A DNA stretch of 64,000 nucleotides from Cladorrhinum sp. PSN259 (GCA_033725935.1 MU867086.1:62001-126000); one strand, 5' to 3'; shown: positions 34,192 to 44,746, numbered from the stretch's first letter. The notes: a model not told the origin generated them from the letters alone. Numbers and translations: made by a program.

Positions 34192-36540
34192 TCATACGCA
34201 ACACTGTTCAATCTCCCGAACCACATGCCAGTTGAACGCCTGGAGCCATGCAGACTCATCCGCCCCGAGCTGTACCCCAAAATCTGACTTCAGGCACCGC
34301 ACAACCAGCTTCTGGTATTTCTCTCCCATCGTCGTGCCCAGATGCATCTCCGCGTAGGAGATGGCAAGCTGTCGAAACACGTCATAAGGGTAACAACGCC
34401 GCCAAAAATAAAAAGCCTCCAAGGTTTGACAGTCCATCTGTTCGTCCTGAATACCTCTTTCAAGCGCTTCCATAAATTTCCTTACAAACTCCGACGAACA
34501 TGGCTGCGAACTCACAAACTCCTTCAACTTGGTGGCATCGTCGTTGTCGCATATATGGGGGAACCTCTCCAATTGCTCTCTTGACCTTGTGAACCAGAGC
34601 CCCAGTGGTCCAGGATCGGTTCTTGGCCAATCTGACTCACTGGGGGGACTACCGGGCGCTGATGTATCAAGCCTGACCACATTATTTGACAATGATCCCA
34701 TCAGTTCATCCCAAAGCGGAGTACTAGCCAGATCAAGGCCTGTTAGCGTAAGCCAGAGGCCAACTTCCAAAAGCACGAGTCCCACTGAATAGTACTCGTG
34801 CCGGAATTGATGATAACTGTGGGGTTTCTTCCAAAATGCCTTTTTCAGCATGTATGATGGGTGCCGATAGATATCCTTAAGAAAACTGAAAAACGCCCTA
34901 TGATCTGGGGTTTGCGAGCTACTATCTGGAACCTGGCCGGGATCAAAATACCTAGCTCTGGAATGCTTGAAAAGGTCGAGGTAAGGATTCCGATAGTCAT
35001 AGGACCCCGTTGGCGCGGTCGGGTCGTCAGGCGAGCTGTGCAACCTTTTAAAGAAGAGAATTCGCCGCGAAGAAATCTTCCTGTGCATCCATGACGCGGA
35101 ATGGAGTTGATAGACTGCCGAAACGAGCGCCTTGGCGAGTGAAAAGCGGGTAGTTAATGAAGGGGAGCTCCTTTTCAACGCATCAGCAAGCGTGAGGGGC
35201 TCCTTATCGGGGTCAGCCCATCCCGGGAGCTTAAAGAGCAGACAGACGACACTGTGGTGAGCCTCCCTCTGTGTCATTGCAATACACCGCAAAGACCGGA
35301 ACACGGTTGCGGATCCCGCTTGGTGTAAAAGATGAGCAAGTCTTTTCACCTTCTCTGTCTCCTTCTCGAATTTCGGGACCGTCTTATCGAGATGCCCGGA
35401 ACTTTGGGGCAGCCGCATGCTGACATTTGTTATAAGCATCCGTTTCCGTACGATGAATACTCTCTGCGCAGTTTCAACAGCCCCTGAGGACTTTTTCCAG
35501 GTGGCAAGCGAACCCCCATCTTCCATATCACTGTCAGAGAACTCGTCCACGGATCCCAGATGGCTGTCGAAGGTAATATTGGCGAGGTTTGCGGACACGT
35601 CCAAAAGGTCCGGAGTGTCATTATCCTGCCTGTCCATAGCTCTCGCAGAATCCTTCGGGAAACTCTTATGTCTAAGGCTGTACGCGATGGAAGCGGTAGC
35701 TGGAATCGACGTGTATGGGAAGATCGATTCCTGGGTTGCTGAAGTAAAGGTAGGCAGAGAGGGCAGCAATGTGGTGTCCGAGATATCAGAGCCTCCGACT
35801 CTGCTTAACGCTCCCAAGGTATTTTTGTCCGCTAGTCTGATAAATCTTGCTAGTGCGTCCCTTGTGATGGCTCTGCTGATATCCGACGCACACAGGTCGT
35901 AGAGGCTTTGGTTGAGTTGAGCGAGATCCTTCAACAACTTTTCGAAGCCCTCTTTGTCCTTGACAACCCATCCGACTCTGCGGACGCTGTTTTTCACCCA
36001 CGGAATGATATTGTCTCGTTTGCGCTTCAAACTTTCATTACCGGCTTGAGTCGCTGGCGGACCTGGGATTAGAGCGGCATGAGCTTCTGGTACTTCAGAG
36101 GCAGGTTGTTCGAGAGCTAGCGACACAGGAAGATCTAGAAGAGGAAAGACTTCGGATGCATCAGCTTTCGCTGACTTGAAAACAATGCCATACTTCTTAT
36201 TCAGCACAGCAGCGTCGTCGAAGATCTCCTTGATGTGACCGAGAATTCTCTCAACCAGGTCCTTGTGCATTGGGTTTCGGAAAAGGAGGGATGCGGCTGT
36301 GGTCGCTCGAGTCGTGCATGTGGCGCCAGGCTGCTCAGGGGCGGACGAAAGGCCACAATCATTCCCCCATTGCACCAGTCGATGATATTCAATATCGAGT
36401 CGTAGGGAAAAGTGGGTGACTGTCTTCTCAAGATCCCGCGCCTCGAGGAACATCTTGTATGCCTGGATAGATTGTTTGAACAACTCCACTGGAAGTGGGA
36501 GCAGGCTCGCAACACCAAAGCCGATCGTGACCGGATCCAT
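34192..36540 (-). CDS. HeLo-domain protein with C-terminal pseudokinase-like domain
   Basis: One exon of 782 residues from ATG 36540. The first in-frame codon farther upstream gives 28 extra residues not typical of the family, whereas MDPVTIGFGVASLLPLPVELFK is a classic HeLo start. HeLo (~1-225) is the helical membrane-targeting cell-death domain of HET-S and related proteins. It is followed by a long linker (~230-390) rich in Ser and Asp. The C-terminal ~360 residues look kinase-like: an N-lobe-like SVVCLLFKL (~430), LADALK, a helix-E-like RFSLAKALVSAVYQLHS, then MHRKISSRRILFF in place of HRDxKxxN, and EYYSVGLVLLEVGLW like the F-helix. The catalytic Asp is replaced by Lys and no DFG is seen, so it should be inactive. 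HeLo plus pseudokinase recalls animal and plant MLKL. Role inferred: regulated cell death or incompatibility. Confidence 0.8.
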   Translation of the reverse strand: MDPVTIGFGVASLLPLPVELFKQSIQAYKMFLEARDLEKTVTHFSLRLDIEYHRLVQWGNDCGLSSAPEQPGATCTTRATTAASLLFRNPMHKDLVERILGHIKEIFDDAAVLNKKYGIVFKSAKADASEVFPLLDLPVSLALEQPASEVPEAHAALIPGPPATQAGNESLKRKRDNIIPWVKNSVRRVGWVVKDKEGFEKLLKDLAQLNQSLYDLCASDISRAITRDALARFIRLADKNTLGALSRVGGSDISDTTLLPSLPTFTSATQESIFPYTSIPATASIAYSLRHKSFPKDSARAMDRQDNDTPDLLDVSANLANITFDSHLGSVDEFSDSDMEDGGSLATWKKSSGAVETAQRVFIVRKRMLITNVSMRLPQSSGHLDKTVPKFEKETEKVKRLAHLLHQAGSATVFRSLRCIAMTQREAHHSVVCLLFKLPGWADPDKEPLTLADALKRSSPSLTTRFSLAKALVSAVYQLHSASWMHRKISSRRILFFKRLHSSPDDPTAPTGSYDYRNPYLDLFKHSRARYFDPGQVPDSSSQTPDHRAFFSFLKDIYRHPSYMLKKAFWKKPHSYHQFRHEYYSVGLVLLEVGLWLTLTGLDLASTPLWDELMGSLSNNVVRLDTSAPGSPPSESDWPRTDPGPLGLWFTRSREQLERFPHICDNDDATKLKEFVSSQPCSSEFVRKFMEALERGIQDEQMDCQTLEAFYFWRRCYPYDVFRQLAISYAEMHLGTTMGEKYQKLVVRCLKSDFGVQLGADESAWLQAFNWHVVREIEQCCV

Positions 36541-37260
36541 CACTGAGATATTTTGTATCAAAAGCTGAGAACCTGAGATGTTGCAGTCTGGTTCCAAAGG
36601 TGATGAAAGCGCTGAAGGAGACAAAGGTCAATTAACCACCCCGCTTTCGATTGGAGTGATGCTCATGCAGATATACCCAACCCCTCACTGCGGAGGTCAT
36701 GCAATTCTTGGTTCCTCACCGCATTTGCCGCGCCCATTTTGAGAGGGAAGCGCCTGTCTATCTGCCTTTGCTCCATACCTACTGAGGCCTTGGCAAATGT
36801 TGTGAAACTAGTCTAGTTAAGCCGAAACAGTGTTTATTTGGCATTAGTGAGACATAATACCGAAGTCTCTAAAATACCTACATGCTTAAAATGCTACTGC
36901 CTCCTTCGAGTGAGAGGAATGAACTAACGGTAATCCCACCTTGGCTAACAAGACATAATGTTTGACGCTGTGGCCAGCAGGGTTCAAACTCAATCTTTCA
37001 ACTCAAGAAACGCGCTTTCATTTCTCTCGGAAAGAAGGGTGTTCCAGAAAACCATAGAGGTGTGGTCAGCCGAGCTGGACTCTGGTATAGCGTAGATAAG
37101 CTGAAAGGAGCTTAGAATACAAATTCTCACAAAACTAACCGCTAGCATTATCACTAAATTGTCTAACCTCTCCCTAGCAGGAATCAAAATTTAACAAGAC
37201 AGCATATATATCTCTAATGGTAGAGAAAACTTATTAACCAGATAAAGAACAAATAGGTAA

Positions 37261-37755
37261 TGTTGCTGTCGTCGGCAGCGACTCCATCCATACCGCATCC
37301 TTCTACAGCACAAAATAGTGACGCTATAGGTGTGACAAGGGGTATGAATACGGCTTGGAACAGAGGGTTCAATTCAGTATACTATGGTAATAATCTGTTA
37401 TGGCCTCAAAGGTCCTTGGTTCCTTTCAATCTGGCTGGGACCTGTGAGCTCTCTATTTATACAGTCTGACTCTGTGGTCCTTCCTGGTCGGAGGCTTTCC
37501 TCCGGGCTCCGCGGTCCTCGCGGCTATGCCTTATTCCTTTGCTGCCTTGCTGTAACCTTCCTGGGCCCAGACTTCTCACACTGGTCCAATCATTTCCTTG
37601 AATGCAGTCCTCCTGGTTATCTGACATGCAGGATGTATACACTAGGGTTACCCTACTATATTGATAGGCCTTCGAGGTTGCTTGGCATGCTTGTCGTCCA
37701 GTGTGTTGTCTGGCCGCACGGTGTCGGATGCAGAATGGTCGAGGCACGTGTGACA
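37261..37755 (-). mobile_element. Probable solo LTR of a retrotransposon (minus orientation)
   Basis: On the minus strand the 495-base unit begins TGTCACACG and ends CAACA (TG...CA), with a TATAAATA box (37454-37461) about 300 bases in, as expected for an LTR promoter. The pentamer ATAGG occurs directly after the plus-strand right end (37756-37760) and again at 37253-37257 on the left, three bases short of the left end, so a target-site duplication is suggested but not exact. No internal retrotransposon genes are seen on either side. Confidence 0.45.
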
Positions 37756-38229
37756 ATAGGCTTGGATTTGGTGTAATTAGAAACCTCTTAGTTTGGTTTG
37801 AAATTTTATTAAGGCATACATGTAGGTTTACATGTACTCAGCTTTGACAATAACGCTTTCGGGGCGAGTCACACGCACACCTAGTACGCGTATACTGTAA
37901 GGAAATCCCCCCACATACACACATCTGGGCTAGACCACGCCTCTGGCACACGACACCACACGACACCTTGTATTTAGACCATGGCCTCCGCCTGCCTTTT
38001 GACTCCGGCCAGGTTGAAGTCTTACACCTTCAGTTCTTGCTCATTGCCATCATTATGACCACCTTGATCGAGCGTACTTGCCTACCCTCTTACCGTGATA
38101 TATATATCGTAATTGGAATTGTTACCTGGGAGCTATCCTTACAGATCACGCGTCATCTGCTTTCCATCGATAGAAAACTTTAGCCAGTGGAGACCGAAAA
38201 GGGTGCTCTGAGGCTGTGCGGCGACGGCG

Positions 38230-38345
38230 TATGGGACCACCCTAGCTCAGAGAAGGATCAGGGGGAAGCTCAGAACAAATCAGCCACAGCTCACCCCAGC
38301 TCAGGACGACAAACGAAAAAGGAAATTTCGTGTGCCCAGATTCGT
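38230..38345. repeat. Dispersed repeat module B
   Basis: Carries the inverted 30-base match (38316-38345) and the direct 18-base match (38289-38306) to module A at 33421-33489, plus several AGCTCAG words. The relative orientation of the two blocks differs between A and B, so the modules have been rearranged. Confidence 0.65.
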
Positions 38346-38611
38346 CGCAGACAACCAGGCTGTTGTATTACCTGGACTTGGACCCGCGCACTGCCATCTA
38401 TAAAGTGTGCTTGTATAAAGTGAACAAAAGCGAGAGCGATGAGTTCATAGATCCTCACCCTGAAATCAAAGAAATGCTAAGCAATTTCATGCCTAATCTG
38501 CAAAATCTGATGATTCAGACATTTGAAGAGGAGTTATGGAACTATGCTGAGCATCTTGTCCTATACCAGGGTGCTGGAGGGTGTTCTTCCCTCCCGGTGG
38601 GCAGACGTTAA
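38345..38611 (+). pseudogene. Unidentified coding-like fragment
   Basis: An open frame with ordinary amino-acid composition, including HPEIKEMLSNFMPNLQN and TFEEELWNYAEHLVLYQG, follows directly on repeat module B. It has no start codon of its own and is not recognised. It may be a piece of a mobile-element or host gene. Low confidence. Confidence 0.25.
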
Positions 38612-39370
38612 GGAGTTCAGGCAGAATATGAAGCTATAATCACGGATGCTATTCCATCTGGTGAGAAAGAAGAAGATTCTTCCCCAAACTCCACTTCGAG
38701 ACCAGCCTGAAGAATTTTACCGCTTGTTAACATTTCCGAAGCCTCGAGGCGTCTCTGGGAGACTTTGACCGAACGGGATGGCTAAGTTGCTGTGGTCATT
38801 GGCGGCACTGATTTGGGCGTTTGAAGTGTTGGCTTCTTTCTTTTGTTTCTTTTGTTCTTATTTCACACTTGGGCATCAGGTGCTGTGCTATGGCACCGGT
38901 CAATCATTAGCTACATGGTAGAACTTGACATTGATAGCTTTGCCATTACACTGTTGTGATTTCAGAGGGCCTGAGCAGAAGTACAAACCTTTCGTATCAT
39001 ACCCTATGAGACTGATGCTTTGCAATTGTCGTCTCCACTTGTGTTGAACTTTTGCAGAACGAAATGTGAAGATCCTTTCCCCAACTGCATGCTCCAACCA
39101 AGAAGTTGTGCATTGGTTCGGAAGCTTGGCTGCATTGTTGGCTCACTAGCACTCGGGTTTACGGTCGAGAGAGGTATATAAGCCCGATTACAACACAAGA
39201 ACCTGACTAAGAACTAAGCAGAAAATGTATACCGCTTTCCACTTTTAAAAACTCAACTCAGCACTTTAAAAGATCTCAAAAGGGTCATGTGTGACCCAGC
39301 TGAATACAAGAGTCTATAGCCCCTGCTTTCACTCAATTTCCAAAAGATTTACCACCCGGTGAGCATCAAA

Positions 39371-40837
39371 ATGCCCAAACACGAAATCATCACCCTTCGC
39401 CCCGTTGGATGGGAGTCTGACCCAGAAGATGAGTTCTTCAAGCTGTCAACCTTGGACTACTGCGTCGCGCAAGTCTTTGTCAACTATGCCCTCTTCTTCA
39501 AGCTACCCGATGACACAGACAAAAACAACATCATCGTCGTCCTGAAACGTGGGCTGGAAGTAACCCTCAGCCAGTGTCGTCAACTCTGCGGCATCCTTGA
39601 GATCCTCCCCGACGACCAAGGCCTCGCCTTCCACAAGAAAAGAGACAGCACAGTCGAATTTCACGTCCAAGACCTCTCAGACGAAGGAGACAAATACCCT
39701 TCCTTCCAAGACCTTGAGTCCCGACACTTTGTCTCCCAAGCTCTCGGAAACCTCGACACCTGGTGCGTCTCGCCCATGACATACGGCGAGAAACCAGAAG
39801 CCCAACCATCCTCCAACCCCAAAGCCTCAGCCTTCAAAGCCACCTTCATCCGCGGCGGTCTCGTCTTCGTCATGCACCACCACCACTACGCCAACGACAT
39901 CATGGGCTGGGCCGGGGAATTCCACCAGCTAGCAGATAACTGCTCCGCCATCTTCAAGAACCCTTCCAATCCCTCCCTCCCGCCCTGTGATCCCATCTGC
40001 CTCGATCTCTCCCGCGTCACAGCACCTACACCACCTTCATCCGAGATGGTAGACGGTCCAATCTCCCCGCTCCGTCACCAAGACCACAAACCAGGAGAAT
40101 GGCTTTTATTCCACCTCCCCAAATCCAAATCATCCAAACTTAAGCTTCTCGCCTCTCCAAACGACGGAACCTGGATATCGACCTACGACGCTTTCAACGC
40201 CCTAATCTGGCGTCTCCTAACCAAACACCGCCTTTCTCTATTTCCCGAATACAGTGACCCTTCCTCTCCTTTACTATGGGCCGAAGCAGTCGACATGCGC
40301 CGCCGCTTACGCTCCCCAACTCGCGTGCCGGAACGCATGCAGGGAAACGTCGTCTACGTCGCTTTAAGCTCGCAAGCGCCTCCATCCATCCCGCCTTTGA
40401 CAGTCGAACAAGTCGCTCACTCTGACACACCACTATCCGCCCTGGCAAAATACATACGCACCCTCACGGACACCGTGACCGAGTCCAATCTAACACTGGC
40501 GCTCTCGCAGATTGCCAGAGTAAAAGACAAGACCACGCTGTTTCTGAGGACGGACAGTTTCCCGCCGCTGAGTACTTTTGTGACGGACTGGCGGGATACG
40601 AATCCCACTGAGGCAGACTTTGGGTTTGCGAGGCCAAAGGCCATGAGGTTCCCCTTTGATACCGTCACTGCCGGGCTGGCTGTGGTGTATCCCGCTAGAA
40701 GTGGTACTGGGAGGGAGGATGAAGGGGTTGAGTTTAGCATTGCGGTGGAGAGTGAGATGAAGGAGGAGTTGTTGGGGGATGAGGAGTGGAATTCGTGGTT
40801 TGAGTTTAGGGGTGTTGATTCGGGAGAGGGGGTTTAA
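39371..40837 (+). CDS. BAHD/transferase-family acyltransferase
   Basis: A single exon of 488 residues starting MPKHEIITLRPVGW; an in-frame GTG four codons upstream is not used. The catalytic motif HxxxD is H172-Y-A-N-D176 within a run of four His, and the structural motif DFGWG appears as DFGFA (416-420). Length and the two-domain order match fungal transferase-family enzymes such as trichothecene 3-O-acetyltransferase-like proteins, which move acyl groups from CoA to alcohols or amines. Cytosolic. The acceptor is unknown and no toxin cluster is seen around it. Codons shift from C-ending in the 5' two thirds to G-rich in the last 300 bases, but the frame is intact. Confidence 0.85.
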   Translation: MPKHEIITLRPVGWESDPEDEFFKLSTLDYCVAQVFVNYALFFKLPDDTDKNNIIVVLKRGLEVTLSQCRQLCGILEILPDDQGLAFHKKRDSTVEFHVQDLSDEGDKYPSFQDLESRHFVSQALGNLDTWCVSPMTYGEKPEAQPSSNPKASAFKATFIRGGLVFVMHHHHYANDIMGWAGEFHQLADNCSAIFKNPSNPSLPPCDPICLDLSRVTAPTPPSSEMVDGPISPLRHQDHKPGEWLLFHLPKSKSSKLKLLASPNDGTWISTYDAFNALIWRLLTKHRLSLFPEYSDPSSPLLWAEAVDMRRRLRSPTRVPERMQGNVVYVALSSQAPPSIPPLTVEQVAHSDTPLSALAKYIRTLTDTVTESNLTLALSQIARVKDKTTLFLRTDSFPPLSTFVTDWRDTNPTEADFGFARPKAMRFPFDTVTAGLAVVYPARSGTGREDEGVEFSIAVESEMKEELLGDEEWNSWFEFRGVDSGEGV

Positions 40838-41042
40838 TTGCCAGTTGTGAGGTGAAAGGTCGGGGGTTGTGGTGGTGCTGTTGTGGGTATGGTTTAGGGC
40901 CTCAGAGTTCAGGAAGATGGGGTGGATGGCGAGGTTCAAATATTGAGATTGAAGCTACTTAGAAGCTGAATATAAACAAAGCTAGTTCACCACCTTACCC
41001 AAGTTCTATCTATATCAGTATGAATTCGTGCGAAGAACCATC

Positions 41043-41161
41043 ACATACGACCATACCCTCAAGAGAACTCGGCATCCCGTCCGCTCTGCCCTAGATAAAC
41101 TTGAGAGGGCTAGATTAGTACCCAGGTGGGTGACCACTGGGGAATCCCTGGTGTTGTATGT
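41043..41161 (+). rRNA. 5S ribosomal RNA gene
   Basis: 119 bases beginning ACATACGACCATACCCTC and ending GTGTTGTATGT. The ends pair as helix I (ACATACGAC with GTTGTATGT). CCCTCAAG pairs with CTTGAG-A-GGG as helix II with the known bulged A. The conserved blocks CATCCCGTCCGCTCT and GGTGGGTGACCAC are present. The gene is followed by TTTTGTTTG, suitable for RNA polymerase III termination. Single dispersed 5S genes are normal in filamentous ascomycetes. It lies 205 bases after the acyltransferase stop codon in the same direction. Confidence 0.93.
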
Positions 41162-41443
41162 TTTGTTTGTCTCCATAAATCATTTTTGACTCCATCGCGA
41201 AGTCTTGGCACTAAACATACCAACTGTTGGCCAGTATGTGATTGGGAAGTCGTGGTGGTAGATTTCACTTCATGGGAGCACATGACAAAAGATAGGATAG
41301 ATTGTGATTACATGTATGGTATTATATATGTGTATTTTCTTGGCTTAAAATTCCCTCACATGGGAACCAAATCTCGTCGTCCGATTATGGTGGTCGATAT
41401 CACCCGAATCATTATCACGTACATCCATTCGCATTGACCTTCA

Positions 41444-42367
41444 TTAAATTGCACTAACCACCCCATTCCCCTCCGCTCTTGACCTCGCCGCCTCCTTTGC
41501 GTCCAGCCTCTTATGCCTCTTGTGCGCGCAACAGCACCACACACATCCTCCAATCGTAAAGAGCGCCAGAAGTGGTATTCCAACCATCACGAACCACATA
41601 ACACTTGCCAGCCCGCCCAACCCAGATTCCGACTCGTGACACTTTTTGGCCTTTTTCCCCGGCACCCACTTGTCAATCGTGCCCATGGTGCACACCGTTG
41701 CGGGCGGGGCGGGCGACAAGGTCGAAGCGTCCGACGCCTGCCAGGCGATGTGATACGCGGGATGCATGCGTATCCCCGCAGGAAGGAACGCGTCAAAGTC
41801 GTAATTCGGCGATTCCGTGCGCGTCTTCGCTTTGGAAACGCCGCGCCAGCATGCTCCCCACCCGCCCTCGGTTGCCCATCCCATGGCGTCTTGGTCGATT
41901 GTCATGGCCGCGATTGGGACGTGCCCGAACGTGTAGCCCTTGCTGCAGCAGTGAGCGGTTGAGGTGGTGGAGGCCGGCAGCTCGGGGTCGCCGTTCCGGG
42001 TGGTGGCCCGAATGTCATATGCTGTCCATCCGCTCGGACAGACGGCTGGACTGAACGAGAATTTGTCCCGGAGGCCGTCGCCGCTGTCCCAGCCCGGGGC
42101 GTGACATGCTGAGAGTGAAGGGTTGGCTGCGTCGGAGAGAAAGAGGGGAAGTGTGGACGTGTGGTTACTGAAGCTGTAAGAAACCACAAAGGTTGCGCTG
42201 GTGGTGATGAAGATGTCGGTGCATGATGGCGGTTGGACAAAGGGCGTTATGAGGGGAGGTCGGGATATCGGTGTGGAAAATGATGTTGTTGAGGTAGTGA
42301 ACACATCCTGAGTCGATGTGAAGAATTCTGTTGTTGTTGTTGTTGGAATTAAGTCAGTCAATGACAT
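41444..42367 (-). CDS. Single-pass membrane protein with Cys-containing outer domain, Ser/Thr-rich N-terminus
   Basis: A single exon of 307 residues from ATG 42367. The first ~45 residues are Thr/Ser-rich (TTTTTEFFTSTQD), suggesting O-glycosylation, and there is no obvious cleaved signal peptide. The middle has paired-Cys motifs (CPSGWTAYD, HCCSKGYTFG, GACWRG, VCTMG) as in a common uncharacterised fungal surface family. A membrane helix lies near 248-272 (MWFVMVGIPLLALFTIGG), followed by CVWCCC and a basic tail (AHKRHKR), so the N-terminus is probably outside. Function unknown; such proteins are often proposed as cell-surface sensors. Confidence 0.75.
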   Translation of the reverse strand: MSLTDLIPTTTTTEFFTSTQDVFTTSTTSFSTPISRPPLITPFVQPPSCTDIFITTSATFVVSYSFSNHTSTLPLFLSDAANPSLSACHAPGWDSGDGLRDKFSFSPAVCPSGWTAYDIRATTRNGDPELPASTTSTAHCCSKGYTFGHVPIAAMTIDQDAMGWATEGGWGACWRGVSKAKTRTESPNYDFDAFLPAGIRMHPAYHIAWQASDASTLSPAPPATVCTMGTIDKWVPGKKAKKCHESESGLGGLASVMWFVMVGIPLLALFTIGGCVWCCCAHKRHKRLDAKEAARSRAEGNGVVSAI

Positions 42368-44746
42368 GGTGGTTGTCAGGTGGTGAGATGCTGAAAAATG
42401 GGCATGATGATAGGGTTGCGAATGGATTCAAAACTACGATATATGAACAACTCTGCCTGGAATTGACGCGTAATCATGCGACTGTTTTGGCGTGCAGAAT
42501 ACGAGATAGCATTGCCGATAGTGTTCAAAAAGGTAGCAGCGGCCCAAGAACTAACAGACACGAGCCCCGGGCCCTGCATGGTAGCCATTTTGTGTAGCTC
42601 TTATTTACGCGAGAGGCGCAGGTTGATCCATCAACAACACATGGCAATCCTAAACTTTATGCCTTTATCCAGTTCCCTTTCCCATATATTTTGCCATGTT
42701 CCAAAATGTATCTCCTTCTCTTCATTCCTCGCACATGCTCCCTAGCAGTCTGCTCTCCTTGTGACGACAGAAAAGGAGGGCGAGGATGAAAAGAATTGCC
42801 AAAAATCGACAAAAAAAAGAGATGCCGATGATCTGTCCTTTGGATAAATCTCCTGGTTCAGTGTTTTTGTCTCGAGTGTATATGATTTCCGCTGTGGGAT
42901 TGTGGAGTTAGTGTCTAGACGATGATGGGAAACAAAATCATCTTATATGCTCCCGGCCGATGGAAATGCATTGCCAACGTACTCGTTTCGTGCCGTTGGT
43001 GACACCAATTGATGAGACTTGAGTGTGGCAGTGCCTGGTTGGGTACAAGCGGCAAGCAAAGTTGGCAGTCTTGGCAAGTCCGTTCGGCGTCCGAGATGTT
43101 GAGGTCGAGTATAGCCTCAAAATTACCCAACCCGGCAAGAGAGAGTTCCCGGATTGGTCATGTTATCTGTTTGGTTGATTGATACCCCTCGTTGAACGAT
43201 ACTTTTTTTCGTTTTCAGAAGCTTTGACTGCAAGATTCTGTCCTGGCAGGCTGGAACCTTCGATCAATTACCTTGGGGACCGGAAGAATCCTCCAGCAAG
43301 ATTCCCAACCAGAGAAACTTAGTTCTTTAAGGAACTGCTTGCGCAGAGTATCCCCGATCAACACCCTATACACGCCGCAATTGAGATTCTTTGCACGGGC
43401 GATCTTATTCTCACGACCAAACCAGAGGGCCTCAACAAAGTCGCCAAACCGCATCCCCTCTCAGAGCAACTCGAAGCGCGACTCTTCTTCCATAAACCAT
43501 GCCAGCGTTGCGACGCTGACGCCGCCCACTATGACAACGACCCAGCCCTCTGCAAAGAGTGCAAACATCTCCGCGTGGGCTACACTCTTTCGATGCGACG
43601 ATTCGCAAAATACTACCGCATTTAACGATTTCCGCGACGCTCAAATACTCCAAGACTATCGACGATGCGCCGAGGTTTGCAAACGGTTCGGAGAGAGATA
43701 CCTGTGGATCGATCGCTTCGGCAGCATACTACCAGTGCCGGGCCGCGTCTTCAACGAGTCAGGATACAACTATTGCACCAGTAGCGATCCATCATCCAGT
43801 GTTGGTTGACAGCTGGATGTATGCCTGGCTTAATCGCCATGGGCATCGGCCTTTTAAAGACCCAGTGCGCTGAAAGTCTTTTATCCTGGGTTGGGGGTGG
43901 GAATCAGTCGCTCCAGGTGTGGTCAATGAACCGGCTCCCTCATCAAGAATTCATCACTTGCCGGGAGGATCGAGAGATCACCAACGATAAACCCCTTGGA
44001 GATCCGCTGCTGTGCGCAGGGCTGCACCACCAAGCCATGCCATTTTGAGCCTCCTCACAGACGAACCCGAGGAGCTCTTTCCGGCCATAAACGTCATGCT
44101 TATTTCACCGCGGCCAGCCGGGGATGGTCCCACGCCGGGTCGCTGTTAGGTCGCTTGGGTGGACTCACCTCTCCTTTTGAGGAAAGGCTTCTAACAGGCA
44201 GTATAAGGCTATCTATTGGGGGTAATCATTCACTAATACGCTGTTGGTTACTATTCATGGGCAACGCTCTGTGTGGCTTTACTGATTGCACCCCTGGAAC
44301 TTGCGGCACGCAAAACAATGGCGCAGTGTAAACATTTGAAGGCATGTTTCACCAACCAAAAAGTCCGTGCTGTGCCGGATCCTAGGATTTGTGGGGTTCG
44401 CGATTGCTTCCTGCACACAATGGGGACTGTGCCTGCTCGGCGTAAGAGAGGAGGAAACTTGAAGTATTTTCGGCACCAACCGGGCTTGGGTCGGGGATGG
44501 GGAATAGAACAAATTGGAATAAATGGGGATGCACATCACGGTTGAAATGAAGGGTTGGAGAATGGTTTGGATGTTCTCTTTGGGTTTGGAACGCCATATA
44601 CACATTTATAGAGCGAGGTATTTTTTTTTCTATTCGACCGTCGAGCACATCTTTTCACTCGCCAGTCTCTCTTTCAACAAGCATAACACATACACTTCTG
44701 GGACCAATTATATACTCACTCAGGTGATTTGCTTTCTACGACTACT
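42368..44746. other. 2.4-kb region without intact genes; contains HET-like relic and the NLR promoter
   Basis: Apart from a decayed HET-like fragment (~43338-43810), I see no gene. Just upstream of the NLR start, AATTATATACTC near 44706-44717 may be the TATA element. Confidence 0.45.
43338..43810 (+). pseudogene. Decayed HET-domain-like fragment with frameshifts
   Basis: One frame carries YSKTIDDA (ending about 43670) and the next carries CAEVCKRFGERYLWIDRF (43675-43728); together they read like the HET-domain core TIxDAxxVxxxLGxRYLWID. A third frame just upstream (43338-43625) is open and coding-like, with Cys pairs (KPCQRCDAD, LCKECKHL). No single frame or plausible intron joins them, so the gene appears broken. 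HET domains mediate vegetative incompatibility in filamentous ascomycetes. Confidence 0.4.

Larger units (their letters stand above)
36541..39370. other. 2.8-kb region without intact genes; repeat relics
   Basis: Contains a probable solo LTR (37261-37755), repeat module B (38230-38345) and a coding-like fragment at 38345-38611. Otherwise no recognisable gene. A short TATATAT patch lies near 37205 and 38100. Confidence 0.5.

Noticed and set aside
36967..37010. tRNA B-box-like GGTTCAAACTC
   Set aside because: No matching A box or cloverleaf arms can be drawn around it.
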